From Erythrobacter sp. UBA1916 (GTDB lineage Bacteria; Pseudomonadota; Alphaproteobacteria; Sphingomonadales; Sphingomonadaceae), in the NCBI GenBank assembly GCA_002337385.1, contig DDFY01000010.1, forward strand, positions 133,870 through 197,869: DNA of 64,000 nucleotides, read 5' to 3'. Shown here one piece after another: positions 16,702 through 24,737 of this stretch. Both the position numbers and the translations under genes were made by a program. The notes under the pieces were generated by a model, which did not search any database, was not told the origin of the DNA, and was given only the letters and a program-made list of their open reading frames with translations. Position 1 is the first letter of the stretch. The number at the start of each line of letters is the position of its first letter.

Positions 16702-17652
16702 ATGACTGGCGAGCGAAATGGCGATCATGCGCTGCTGGTCGGGATCCAGAATGACCTGCTCTCGCCGCGTATCCTGTTGTTGAAGCGCCTGCTTGAACAA
16801 AGCGCACGGACAGACTTTGCCGGGCTGGAACCTGAAAACGCCTTCACCCGGCGCATCCTGTTCGCCCTCTATCGCAACCGTGAAGGCCGCGTGTTCGAAC
16901 TTGCCTACACTCTGGGCAGCGACATGGCGCAGGTTAGCCGCGGGCTCGCCGCGCTGCGCAAAGACGGACTGGTCAACACCAAGCGGCAACGTGATCCCTA
17001 CACCCTGACGGCCGATGGCGAGAAGCTGGGAAAACAGCTGTTCGTGATCGCCGAACAGCGAGAGGCACGCCTGTTGCAAGGGTTGGAAACAGGCGAAATT
17101 ATCGAGCTGGTGGCCATGCTTATCCACCTGCAAGGCCGTGCCAACACCCTGCTCGCCGAGGAACTGGCTCTGACACGGCCCGAGGGCGAACAGTCAGAAC
17201 TGCCGGCCGCGCAGACCGAGTTTGCAACCCGCGTGCATCCGCTGCTTTACAATCTTGCCAACACAGTCCTGCGCACGGCCACCGCCGCATTCAAGCGGCT
17301 CGCAGGCGTGTCGCAGTTCGAATGGCGAGTGCTGGTAAACATGGCCGACCGGCCGGCCATTCCTTTTGCCAGCCTTGTCGAGCATATTGGCGTGGACAAG
17401 GGCCAGCTCAGCCGGACTTTGAACGCACTCGAACAGTCAGGCCTGATCGTGCGCACCGAAGACGGCTCGGGCGCGCCACGCCGATTGGACCTGACCGCCA
17501 AGGGCCGGCGCGTCTATCGGCTGATGCTGGCGGATTCCGAACAGCGCAATTCGCTTATCATCGAGGGTCTGCGCCCCGTCCATCTCGAGCGCCTGCGCGC
17601 GCAGCTCGATCGCCTGATCACCAATGCCGTCACCATGGCGCCGGAGGCCTGA
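16702..17652 (+). CDS. Regulator with two MarR-type winged-helix domains
   Basis: A 316-residue protein, about twice the usual MarR length. The first winged helix spans roughly residues 45-130, with VFELAYTLGSDMAQVSRGLAAL as the recognition region and a short wing ending in YTLTADGEKL. The second spans about 195-305, with FASLVEHIGVDKGQLSRTLNALEQSGLI, a full wing with GAPRRLDLTAKGRR, and C-terminal dimerisation helices. One chain could therefore act as an internal dimer, which is inference. GGGGAAG precedes the ATG. It is convergent with the TauD-like dioxygenase gene and may regulate that cluster. The second domain is closer to canonical MarR than the first. Confidence 0.75.
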   Translation: MTGERNGDHALLVGIQNDLLSPRILLLKRLLEQSARTDFAGLEPENAFTRRILFALYRNREGRVFELAYTLGSDMAQVSRGLAALRKDGLVNTKRQRDPYTLTADGEKLGKQLFVIAEQREARLLQGLETGEIIELVAMLIHLQGRANTLLAEELALTRPEGEQSELPAAQTEFATRVHPLLYNLANTVLRTATAAFKRLAGVSQFEWRVLVNMADRPAIPFASLVEHIGVDKGQLSRTLNALEQSGLIVRTEDGSGAPRRLDLTAKGRRVYRLMLADSEQRNSLIIEGLRPVHLERLRAQLDRLITNAVTMAPEA

Positions 17653-17676
17653 TCTCGGGCCGTCCGACGATCCGAA

Positions 17677-18588
17677 CTAGTTGGCCTTTTCGAGCCGCGA
17701 CATCGGCGGCGCATTCCTGAACAACTCGCCGAACGGATCGTCCGGCTGTTCGGGCGCGGCGGCCTCGCGTACTGTCGCCCGGCGCATGTCGCGGCGCTCG
17801 TCCCAGTTGAACCCGCCACCGCGGTGAAGGCAGGCGAGGTTGTCCCAGATCACCATGTCGCCCACGGCATAGTCGATCGAAATGATGTACTTGTCCTGGG
17901 TCGCATGGGCATTGAGATAGTCGATCAGCTCGCGGCTCTCCCCCCAGCTCCAGCCGACCACGCGATAACAATGGGCCCCGGCATAGACCATCTTGCGGCC
18001 CGATCCGGCATGCGTGTGCACCAGCTTGTGCACCGGGCGGTGCCGCTCCTCGATCATCTCGCGCGTGATCTCCGCCCCGCCCTGCTTACGCGACCACCAC
18101 AAGGAATGCTCGCATTCGAGATCGGCAATCTTCGCCTTCATCTCTTCGGGCAAGTCATCGTAAGCGGTGCGCGCATCCACAAAGCAGGTCGGCCCGCCGC
18201 TTGGAGGCACCTCCACCGCGCGCAGCATCGAATAGCTGGTGCGCAAGTCCATGAACGAGCTGTCGGTGTGGAAGATCATGTCGCCCTTGCGATAAGTCAG
18301 GGCGCTGGGGGCGCGGTTGATCTCGCCATCCTTGTCGAGGTTGCCCGCGTTGAACAGGTACTGGCGCGGACGCCCATCACGCGGCGGCAGGCTTTCGAGA
18401 TAGCCGAAATAGCTGGCGAAGCGGATCTGGCCCTCGTCGTCTAACCCGGTGTCGCGATAGACGGTCACGCCCCATTTATCCTGCAGCGCGATGATCTCCT
18501 GAATCGTTGCCGGATCGAGCGGCTTGCTGATGTCGACGCCGGTAATCTCCGCTCCGAAGCGCGGGGACAGGGGTTTTGCCTCTATCAT
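17677..18588 (-). CDS. TauD/TfdA family 2-oxoglutarate-dependent dioxygenase
   Basis: A 303-residue non-heme iron enzyme that couples 2-oxoglutarate decarboxylation to substrate hydroxylation. The iron triad is visible as His107-x-Asp109 in IFHTDSSF and His255 in LACLHRGG. Arg269/Arg270 in RDMRRATV is the 2-oxoglutarate carboxylate anchor. The length is typical. The substrate is unknown; TfdA and TauD relatives act on aryloxyacetates, taurine, alkyl sulfates and others. It is divergent from an FAD oxidoreductase, and the shared 280-base gap holds a 20-bp palindrome that recurs before the nearby ilvD-like gene, which suggests a common pathway. Confidence 0.88.
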   Translation of the reverse strand: MIEAKPLSPRFGAEITGVDISKPLDPATIQEIIALQDKWGVTVYRDTGLDDEGQIRFASYFGYLESLPPRDGRPRQYLFNAGNLDKDGEINRAPSALTYRKGDMIFHTDSSFMDLRTSYSMLRAVEVPPSGGPTCFVDARTAYDDLPEEMKAKIADLECEHSLWWSRKQGGAEITREMIEERHRPVHKLVHTHAGSGRKMVYAGAHCYRVVGWSWGESRELIDYLNAHATQDKYIISIDYAVGDMVIWDNLACLHRGGGFNWDERRDMRRATVREAAAPEQPDDPFGELFRNAPPMSRLEKAN

Positions 18589-18747
18589 GGCTGGTATTCC
18601 TTTCTGCTGCGCTTCGCCGCGATGACCTTCGTGCCGAGCGCGCCGCGCAAAATGCGCGTTTTCGCGTCACTCTCCCTATCTGGCCTCACCCTATACCGAC
18701 GGATCATATTCTGTGAGCTTGCGCCCGGGTGGCCAGAGCTGACAACT

Positions 18748-18767
18748 TTATGTAGGCTGGTACATTA
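18748..18767. promoter_or_regulatory. Operator candidate, TTATGTA-N6-TACATTA
   Basis: A 20-bp dyad with arms TTATGTA and TACATTA (6 of 7 positions complementary) around GGCTGG. It lies between the divergent dioxygenase and FAD oxidoreductase genes, about 160 and 100 bases from their starts. The same pattern and spacing occurs at 22063-22082. The nearby MarR protein (22121-22642) is the leading candidate to bind it. Confidence 0.65.
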
Positions 18768-18867
18768 TAGTGCAAGAGCCCAAGGCAAACAACGCAGTCA
18801 CCGATTGCCCTTCGGCAGCAACGGTCGGCGCAGTTCCAGCCAATGGAGCGACAGGAGGAGGTAAATC

Positions 18868-20358
18868 GTGACCCAACCCAAATCTCCACAAATGCCCGAA
18901 CTGCAGAAGGTTGAAGGCCACTCGGAAGATCGCTTCCTCGGTTCGGACGTGTTCCGCTCGCAGGAGCACACCCTGCCCCCTCCTTCGCGCGGTGGTTCGA
19001 TCCGCGAGGAAGTGCGCGATATCAACATCTATCACCAGACCGACGTGGTGGTGGTCGGCGGCGGTCCGGCGGGCTGCGCGGCGGCCTGGGCGGTAGCCAA
19101 GGCCGGGGCCGATGTGACGCTGGTCGAACGCTACAACTGCCTTGGCGGCCTCAGCACCGGCGGGCTTGTCATGTGGATCGACCGCATGACCGACTGGAAC
19201 GGCAACCACGTCATCCAGGGCTTTGCCCGCGAATTCATCGACCGCATGCCGAAGGACGGCGTGGCTGGTCCGCCTATGGAAGACTGGGGCGCGCGCGAGG
19301 AAGCCAAGGTCGCCTACTGGAGCCAGCGCACCACCGCCTTTCACGGAATCGTGCAATGGGCCCCCACGCTCGACCCTGAGCGGATGAAATTGAATGCGCA
19401 GGAAATGCTGCTCGAAGCGGGTGTGCGGATCGTGTTTCACGCCTGGGCCGCGCGCCCGATCATCGAGGACGGCGCGGCGCGCGGCGTGATCTTCGAGAGC
19501 AAGGCAGGCCGTCAGGCGATCAAGGCCAAGGTGGTGGTCGACACCACCGGCGACGGCGACATGTTCGCCCGCGCCGGGGCCGAATTCGATACCGACATCG
19601 AGGAAGGCGACGTCCACCATTCGATGAACACCGGGTGGGTGCTCGGCGGGGTCAACATGGACCGCTGGATCAACTGGAAGGTGCTCTATCCCGAGCAATT
19701 GACCGAGCTGATGAACCGGGGCCGCGAGGAACTAGGCTTTTTCCAGACGCCCTATGTCAGCTGGCGGCCCGATATTGCGCTGTTCCTCGGCCCGAGACAA
19801 TCGGGCCTCAGCGCGCTCGATGTCGACGATATGACCGAAGTGGAAATCCGCAGCCACCGGCTGATGGAAGGGCACTGCCAGTTCTTCCGCCAGCACGCGC
19901 CCGGCTTCGAACACGCCTATTCGCTGCAAAGCGCCAGCCAGCTGGGCGTGCGCCACACCCGCAGGCTCGGCGGAATTGGGCGGATCGAGCGCGCGGATTG
20001 GCCCAAGGGCACACCCGTCGTCGACGAGGTCGGCGTATCGCCCTCTATCAGTCCCAAGTTTCCCGTTGTGTCAGTGCCTTATGGCAGCCTTGTTCCACGC
20101 GTTCTTGATGGCCTTCTGGTGGGCGGTCGACACATTAGCTGCGATGCCAACAGCCACGGCTTCATGCGCGAGATCCCGCAATGCTGGCTGACCGGCCATG
20201 CCGCCGGTGTCGGCGCAGCGCTGGCGGCTAATGAAGGGATCGAACCGCGCGCAGTGGATGTGGACGAACTGCGCCGCACCCTCCGCGCTCAGGGCGCGCA
20301 CCTGCACGACGATGCTGCCGTGAAAGCCGCCCGCAGCGAAACAGCTCCTGTCGCCTAA
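18868..20358 (+). CDS. FAD-dependent oxidoreductase
   Basis: A 496-residue flavoprotein. An N-terminal extension of about 50 residues (possibly a docking or disordered region) precedes the Rossmann FAD motif VVVVGGGPAGCAAAWAVA, with the acidic end TLVERYNCLGG near residue 90. VVVDTTGDGDMFARAGAEF is the second FAD-contact segment seen in the FAD_oxidored family (PF12831), and VGGRHISCDANSHG near the C-terminus completes the site. No signal peptide is seen, so it is probably cytoplasmic. The start is GTG at 18868, directly behind an excellent AGGAGGAGG site. It is divergent from the dioxygenase and convergent with the dehydratase, 13 bases away. Its substrate is unknown. Confidence 0.85.
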   Translation: MTQPKSPQMPELQKVEGHSEDRFLGSDVFRSQEHTLPPPSRGGSIREEVRDINIYHQTDVVVVGGGPAGCAAAWAVAKAGADVTLVERYNCLGGLSTGGLVMWIDRMTDWNGNHVIQGFAREFIDRMPKDGVAGPPMEDWGAREEAKVAYWSQRTTAFHGIVQWAPTLDPERMKLNAQEMLLEAGVRIVFHAWAARPIIEDGAARGVIFESKAGRQAIKAKVVVDTTGDGDMFARAGAEFDTDIEEGDVHHSMNTGWVLGGVNMDRWINWKVLYPEQLTELMNRGREELGFFQTPYVSWRPDIALFLGPRQSGLSALDVDDMTEVEIRSHRLMEGHCQFFRQHAPGFEHAYSLQSASQLGVRHTRRLGGIGRIERADWPKGTPVVDEVGVSPSISPKFPVVSVPYGSLVPRVLDGLLVGGRHISCDANSHGFMREIPQCWLTGHAAGVGAALAANEGIEPRAVDVDELRRTLRAQGAHLHDDAAVKAARSETAPVA

Positions 20359-20371
20359 CGCCAGCGGGCCG

Positions 20372-22027
20372 TCAGCCCTTCTCGGGCAAGAGCACCCCGC
20401 CGGTCTCCATGCCGCGCACCGCGTGGCGGAAGGTGTCGAGGTAGCCCGAGGCGGGCACCCGCATCCCCACGCCTTCGCGCGCAGACAGCTCGTCAGCCGT
20501 AAGCTCCACATCGATGCTGCGGTTGGCGACCGAAATCGTGATCACGTCACCATCACGCACCTTCCCGATCGGCCCGCCGGTCGCCGCCTCGGGCGAGACT
20601 TCCGCAACGGTCAGCCCCTTCAGGCACAGACCCGAAAGCTGCCCGTCGGTGACGAAAGCGGTCGTCTTGGCAAGACCCGCCGCATCGAGCGCAAACAGGA
20701 TCAGCGAAGCGCCCCCGCCCATCGCCGGGCCACCCTTGAGGCCCTGATTGCGGCTCACCACCACGTCGCCTGGCTTCACGCCGCCAGCCTTGATCGCGTC
20801 CATGCAGCTGGCCGTATCCTCGAACACCCGTGCCGGGCCGGTAAACTCCTCGGGCCGCGAGCCGTCCCGCACGCCCAGCCGCACCACCGCCGTATCGGCA
20901 AAGTTGCCCTTGAGGATGGCGATGGCAGGCCCCTTGCCCACCGGGTTGTCGAGCGGCTGGATCACATCCGGCCCTTCGATTTCGTAGTCGGCGAGGTTTT
21001 CAGCCAGCGTCTTGCCAGACACGGTCAGTGCGCCGCCGTCGATCATCGGCAAGAGGCGCTTCAGCGTGGCGCGCGCGCCGCCCGCATCCTCGAACTGCTC
21101 GATGCGGATATGGCCCGTGGGACGCACCGGCGAGAGCACCGGAACGTCGCTCATCTCTTCCCACAGCGCGAAGACATCAACGCCGTTCTCGGCCTCGATC
21201 GCCGTGGCCTGCAAGTGCTTGATCGCGTTGATGCTTCCCGACACGGCCAGTACGGTCGCCACCGCATTCTTGAAGGCGGCCGGGGTGAGAATATCGCGCG
21301 GGCGCAGGTCCTCCATCACCATCTCTACGATGCGCTTGCCCGCGGCCTTCGCATTGGCCTGCATCTTGGGCGAGTTGCCGCGCACCGGCGCATGACCCGG
21401 CAGCGCCATGCCGAGCGCCTCGACCACGCAGTGCATGGTGTTGGCCGTCGCCATGCCAGCGCAGACGCCGGGGCCGCGAATGGCGTTTTCGGCCATGTCG
21501 GGGATCGGGAACTTCGGCTCCTTGCCGAAGATCGCGCCGACCTGGCCCGACCAGACGTCTTCCACATCGACCGGCTCACCATCGATATCGCCCGCCTGCT
21601 GGTAACCGCCGATGACGAGGATCGTCGGGATATTGAGCCGCGCCGCCGCCATCAGATGCCCCGGTGGCGTCTTGTCGCACGAGGTGAGGCAGATCATGCC
21701 ATCGAGCAAGGCCGCTTCGACCTGCACCTCGATATCGTTGGCAATGATGTCGCGCCCGGCGAGGATATAAGACCCAGACTTGCCCGCACCGGTGATGAAA
21801 TCCGAGGGCGCAGCAGTGCGCACCTCGAACGGCACCCCGCCCGCCGCGCGGATCGCTTCCTTCACCATCTTGGCGATGCCGTCGAGGTGAGCATAGCAGA
21901 TGGCCAGTTCGCTGGAGGAATTGACCACCGCGATCTTGGGCTTTTCCATGTCCTCTTTCGACAGGCCCAGCGCTTTCCAGTTGGCGCGGCGACCGGGGCT
22001 GTTGGCATCAAGGCTGCGTAGTTTCAT
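20372..22027 (-). CDS. IlvD/Edd family dehydratase
   Basis: A 551-residue iron-sulfur dehydratase. Candidate cluster ligands are Cys44 (AICYAH), Cys117 (TSCDKTPPG) and Cys189 (GVCAGMATANTM), the three-Cys [2Fe-2S] pattern of IlvD and sugar-acid dehydratases. RGNSPKMQANAK and GLKGGPAMGG segments also fit. The first motif has Tyr after Cys where IlvD has Asn. Placement among catabolic genes away from ilv genes suggests a sugar-acid or hydroxy-acid dehydratase rather than valine/isoleucine synthesis. ATG 22027 is chosen for GGGAGAG upstream; ATG 22051 has none. The operator candidate at 22063-22082 covers its promoter. Confidence 0.85.
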   Translation of the reverse strand: MKLRSLDANSPGRRANWKALGLSKEDMEKPKIAVVNSSSELAICYAHLDGIAKMVKEAIRAAGGVPFEVRTAAPSDFITGAGKSGSYILAGRDIIANDIEVQVEAALLDGMICLTSCDKTPPGHLMAAARLNIPTILVIGGYQQAGDIDGEPVDVEDVWSGQVGAIFGKEPKFPIPDMAENAIRGPGVCAGMATANTMHCVVEALGMALPGHAPVRGNSPKMQANAKAAGKRIVEMVMEDLRPRDILTPAAFKNAVATVLAVSGSINAIKHLQATAIEAENGVDVFALWEEMSDVPVLSPVRPTGHIRIEQFEDAGGARATLKRLLPMIDGGALTVSGKTLAENLADYEIEGPDVIQPLDNPVGKGPAIAILKGNFADTAVVRLGVRDGSRPEEFTGPARVFEDTASCMDAIKAGGVKPGDVVVSRNQGLKGGPAMGGGASLILFALDAAGLAKTTAFVTDGQLSGLCLKGLTVAEVSPEAATGGPIGKVRDGDVITISVANRSIDVELTADELSAREGVGMRVPASGYLDTFRHAVRGMETGGVLLPEKG

Positions 22028-22062
22028 GGCTAGGTTCTCTCCCAAGGACACCGGCTTTGCGA

Positions 22063-22082
22063 TTATGTCGCATACTACATAA
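22063..22082. promoter_or_regulatory. Operator candidate, TTATGTC-N6-TACATAA
   Basis: A 20-bp dyad of the same form as the one at 18748-18767. It lies 36-55 bases upstream of the dehydratase ATG and 38 bases from the end of the co-directional marR gene. This links the dehydratase with the dioxygenase/oxidoreductase pair in one local regulon. Confidence 0.65.
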
Positions 22083-22120
22083 TACGGCGCAACCCACTCA
22101 CCACTCGCGGCTCATTCGCC

Positions 22121-22642
22121 CTAACCCATGCCCTCGGCCGCCTCGGATATCTCGCGCATCACCACCTCGAGCATCCGCGTGCCGGCTACCAGCTCCTCAT
22201 CGGAAAGGGCACCGAGAATACGCGCGCGGGTGGGATCGAGCACCTCGCGCACCTCCTGCATCATACGCTCCCCCTCTTTGGTGATTGCGATCAGCCTGGA
22301 ACGGGCATCGCCGGGGTCGGGTTCGCTGCTGATCAGTTCAAGTGCCTCCAGCTCCTTCAGCACCCTGATCGCAGTTGGCCATCGAACCCGCATGTTGCGC
22401 GCCAGGTCCCCAACCGTCACCGGGCCTTCGCAGAAAGTCAGGGCCGAAAGGGTCTGCCATTGCGCGCGCGATATTCCGGTCCGCTGCTTGACCAGACTGT
22501 CGACGTAGCTGGTCCAGCGCCGAGCGGTGATCACCAGTTCGCGCGTGAGCAGGAACTCTTTTTCAAGCCGGCTATCGCGCGTGTAGTGCTCGTGAAACCG
22601 AGTGGCCCACTTGCCGATTTCCGGATCGCCATCGAACTGCAT
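22121..22642 (-). CDS. MarR family transcriptional regulator
   Basis: A 173-residue winged-helix regulator. The recognition region is TVGDLARNMRVRWPTAIRVLKELEALELI, the wing is EPDPGDARSRLIAITKEG, and dimerisation helices lie at both ends. It lies 38 bases upstream of the operator of the ilvD-like gene, on the same strand, so it is the best candidate to control the dehydratase/dioxygenase/oxidoreductase cluster. ATG 22642 follows an AAAGGGG stretch. The frame is open much further left, but that part has low-complexity antisense character and overlaps the ABC-F gene. The ligand is unknown. Confidence 0.85.
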   Translation of the reverse strand: MQFDGDPEIGKWATRFHEHYTRDSRLEKEFLLTRELVITARRWTSYVDSLVKQRTGISRAQWQTLSALTFCEGPVTVGDLARNMRVRWPTAIRVLKELEALELISSEPDPGDARSRLIAITKEGERMMQEVREVLDPTRARILGALSDEELVAGTRMLEVVMREISEAAEGMG

Positions 22643-22814
22643 TTCGCCCACCCCTTTCACTGCTCGCCTGAAGCTGCCATCCGGTCGACCTCGACGAGAT
22701 TGAAGGTTCCGAAATAGCGGTGCAGCAGGTCGCTCATGTCCATAGACTGCCTTTAGCTCGCTTCGTGAATTCTGGCCATTGGGCCGCGCGCATAGTGCTG
22801 CTATGGGCCCCGCC

Positions 22815-24686
22815 ATGCTTACCATCGACGGCATCACCGTCCGGCTTGGCGGCCGGCCCATTCTCGAACGCGCCAGCGCTACGATTCCGCAAGGTGCGCG
22901 GGTCGGCCTGATCGGTCGCAACGGCGCAGGTAAGTCCACGCTGATGAAAGCGCTGATCGGCGAGATCGACCCCGACGAAGGCCAGATCGGCAAGCCGTCG
23001 CGCGCACGGCTGGGCTATATCGCGCAGGAAGCACCGAGCGGGCAGACCACACCCGAAGAGGCGGTGCTGGCAGCCGATGTCGAACGCGCCCGCCTGCTCG
23101 AAGAGGCCGAGACCTGCACCGATGTCGACCGGCTCGGCGAAGTGCACGAGCGCCTGCTCGCCATCGACGCCTACAGCGCCCCTGCCCGCGCGGCGAAGAT
23201 CCTCGTCGGCCTCGGCTTCGACGAAGAGATGCAGCGCCGCCCGCTCGATAGCTTCTCGGGCGGGTGGAAAATGCGCGTGGCGCTGGGCGCCCTGCTCTTC
23301 TCCGAACCCGACGTGCTGCTGCTCGACGAGCCTTCGAACCACCTCGACCTCGAAGCGACGCTGTGGCTGGAAAACTTCCTCAAGTCTTACCCGGCCACGC
23401 TGCTGGTGATCAGCCATGAACGCGACCTGCTCAACAACGTGGTCGATCATATCCTGCACCTGCAGGGCGGCAAGCTGACGATCTATTCCGGCGGCTACGA
23501 CGCCTTCGAGAAGCAACGCGCCGAGCGGGCCGCGCAACTTGCCTCGGCCAAGGCCGCGCAGGATGCGCAGCGCGCGCGCCTGCAAGATTATGTCGCGCGC
23601 AACAGCGCCCGCGCCTCGACCGCCAAGCAGGCGCAGGCCCGCGCCAAGATGCTGGCCAAGATGCAGCCCATCGCCGCTTTGATGGAAGATCCGTCGCTGA
23701 GCTTCGAATTCCCCTCGCCCGAGGAACTGCGTTCGCCGATGATCACGCTCGACGGCGCGGCAGTCGGCTATGGCGAGGCTCCGCCGATCCTGCAGCGGCT
23801 GAACCTCAGGATCGACGCCAATGACCGGCTCGCACTGCTGGGTCGCAATGGCAACGGCAAGACCACGCTCGCGCGCCTGCTGGCCGCCCAGCTTCAGCCC
23901 GCCGAAGGCGACATGTCCGCGCCCGGCAAGCTCAAGGTCGGCTATTTCACGCAGTATCAGGTGGAAGAACTGGCGAGCGATTCCACCCCGCTCGAGCTGA
24001 TGACGCGGGCGATGGACGGCAAGACGCCGGGCGCAGTGCGCGCACAGCTCGGCCGGTTCGGCTTCTCCGGCCCGCGTGCGACTGCCAATGTCGAGAAACT
24101 CTCCGGCGGCGAACGCGCCCGCCTCGCGCTGGCGCTGATCACCCGCGACGCGCCGCACCTCCTTATCCTCGACGAGCCGACCAACCACCTCGACGTCGAC
24201 GCGCGCGAGGCGCTGGTGCAGGCCCTCAACGACTATTCAGGCGCGGTCATCCTCATCAGCCACGACCGGCACATGGTGGAACTGACGGCAGACCGTCTGG
24301 TGCTGGTCGATAGCGGCACGGCGAAGGACTATTCCGGCTCGATGGACGATTACATCGACTTCGTGCTGGGTCGCAACCAGCCGAAGAAGGAGGGCAAGTC
24401 TGCGCCTGCCAAGGGTTCGTCGGGCAATTCAGCCAAGTCACGTGCGAAAGCCCGGGCCATCAAGTCTGAACTGGCGACTGCCGACAAGGCGATCGCCAAG
24501 CTGCAAACCAGCCTGAGCGAGCTCGATCAGGCCATGTACGAACCCGCCAATGCCGTCCCTCACCTCGCCGACCGCACCATGAGCGATCTGCTGGCAAAAC
24601 GCGCCAAGGTCAGCGACGAACTGGAGAAGGCTGAAGCCGAATGGCTGGCGCTCGGCGAACAGCTTGAGGCGCTTGGGCAGGCATAA
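22815..24686 (+). CDS. ABC-F family ATPase (YheS-like)
   Basis: A 623-residue cytoplasmic protein with two ATPase domains and no membrane segments. The first domain has Walker A GRNGAGKST at about 34-42, signature SFSGGWKMRVALG, and Walker B LLLLDEPSNHLD. The second has GRNGNGKTT, KLSGGERARLAL and LILDEPTNHLD. Between them lies the ABC-F linker rich in Ala, Arg and Lys, and the C-terminus is a charged coiled coil. ABC-F proteins act on the ribosome in translation rescue or antibiotic protection. The C-terminal extension and domain order resemble YheS. ATG 22815 gives the canonical N-terminus MLTIDGITV; no ribosome-binding site is evident there or at 22803. Confidence 0.9.
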   Translation: MLTIDGITVRLGGRPILERASATIPQGARVGLIGRNGAGKSTLMKALIGEIDPDEGQIGKPSRARLGYIAQEAPSGQTTPEEAVLAADVERARLLEEAETCTDVDRLGEVHERLLAIDAYSAPARAAKILVGLGFDEEMQRRPLDSFSGGWKMRVALGALLFSEPDVLLLDEPSNHLDLEATLWLENFLKSYPATLLVISHERDLLNNVVDHILHLQGGKLTIYSGGYDAFEKQRAERAAQLASAKAAQDAQRARLQDYVARNSARASTAKQAQARAKMLAKMQPIAALMEDPSLSFEFPSPEELRSPMITLDGAAVGYGEAPPILQRLNLRIDANDRLALLGRNGNGKTTLARLLAAQLQPAEGDMSAPGKLKVGYFTQYQVEELASDSTPLELMTRAMDGKTPGAVRAQLGRFGFSGPRATANVEKLSGGERARLALALITRDAPHLLILDEPTNHLDVDAREALVQALNDYSGAVILISHDRHMVELTADRLVLVDSGTAKDYSGSMDDYIDFVLGRNQPKKEGKSAPAKGSSGNSAKSRAKARAIKSELATADKAIAKLQTSLSELDQAMYEPANAVPHLADRTMSDLLAKRAKVSDELEKAEAEWLALGEQLEALGQA

Positions 24687-24737
24687 CTACGAGGTCAGGG
24701 CAAAGCCAGCAGAGAGCCGTTGCTCAGCGACGCCACT

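Noticed and set aside
22643..22993. N-terminal extension of the MarR gene at 22121 into the ABC-F gene
   Set aside because: The extension has no MarR similarity and overlaps the start of the divergent ABC-F gene; ATG 22642 gives a normal MarR length.
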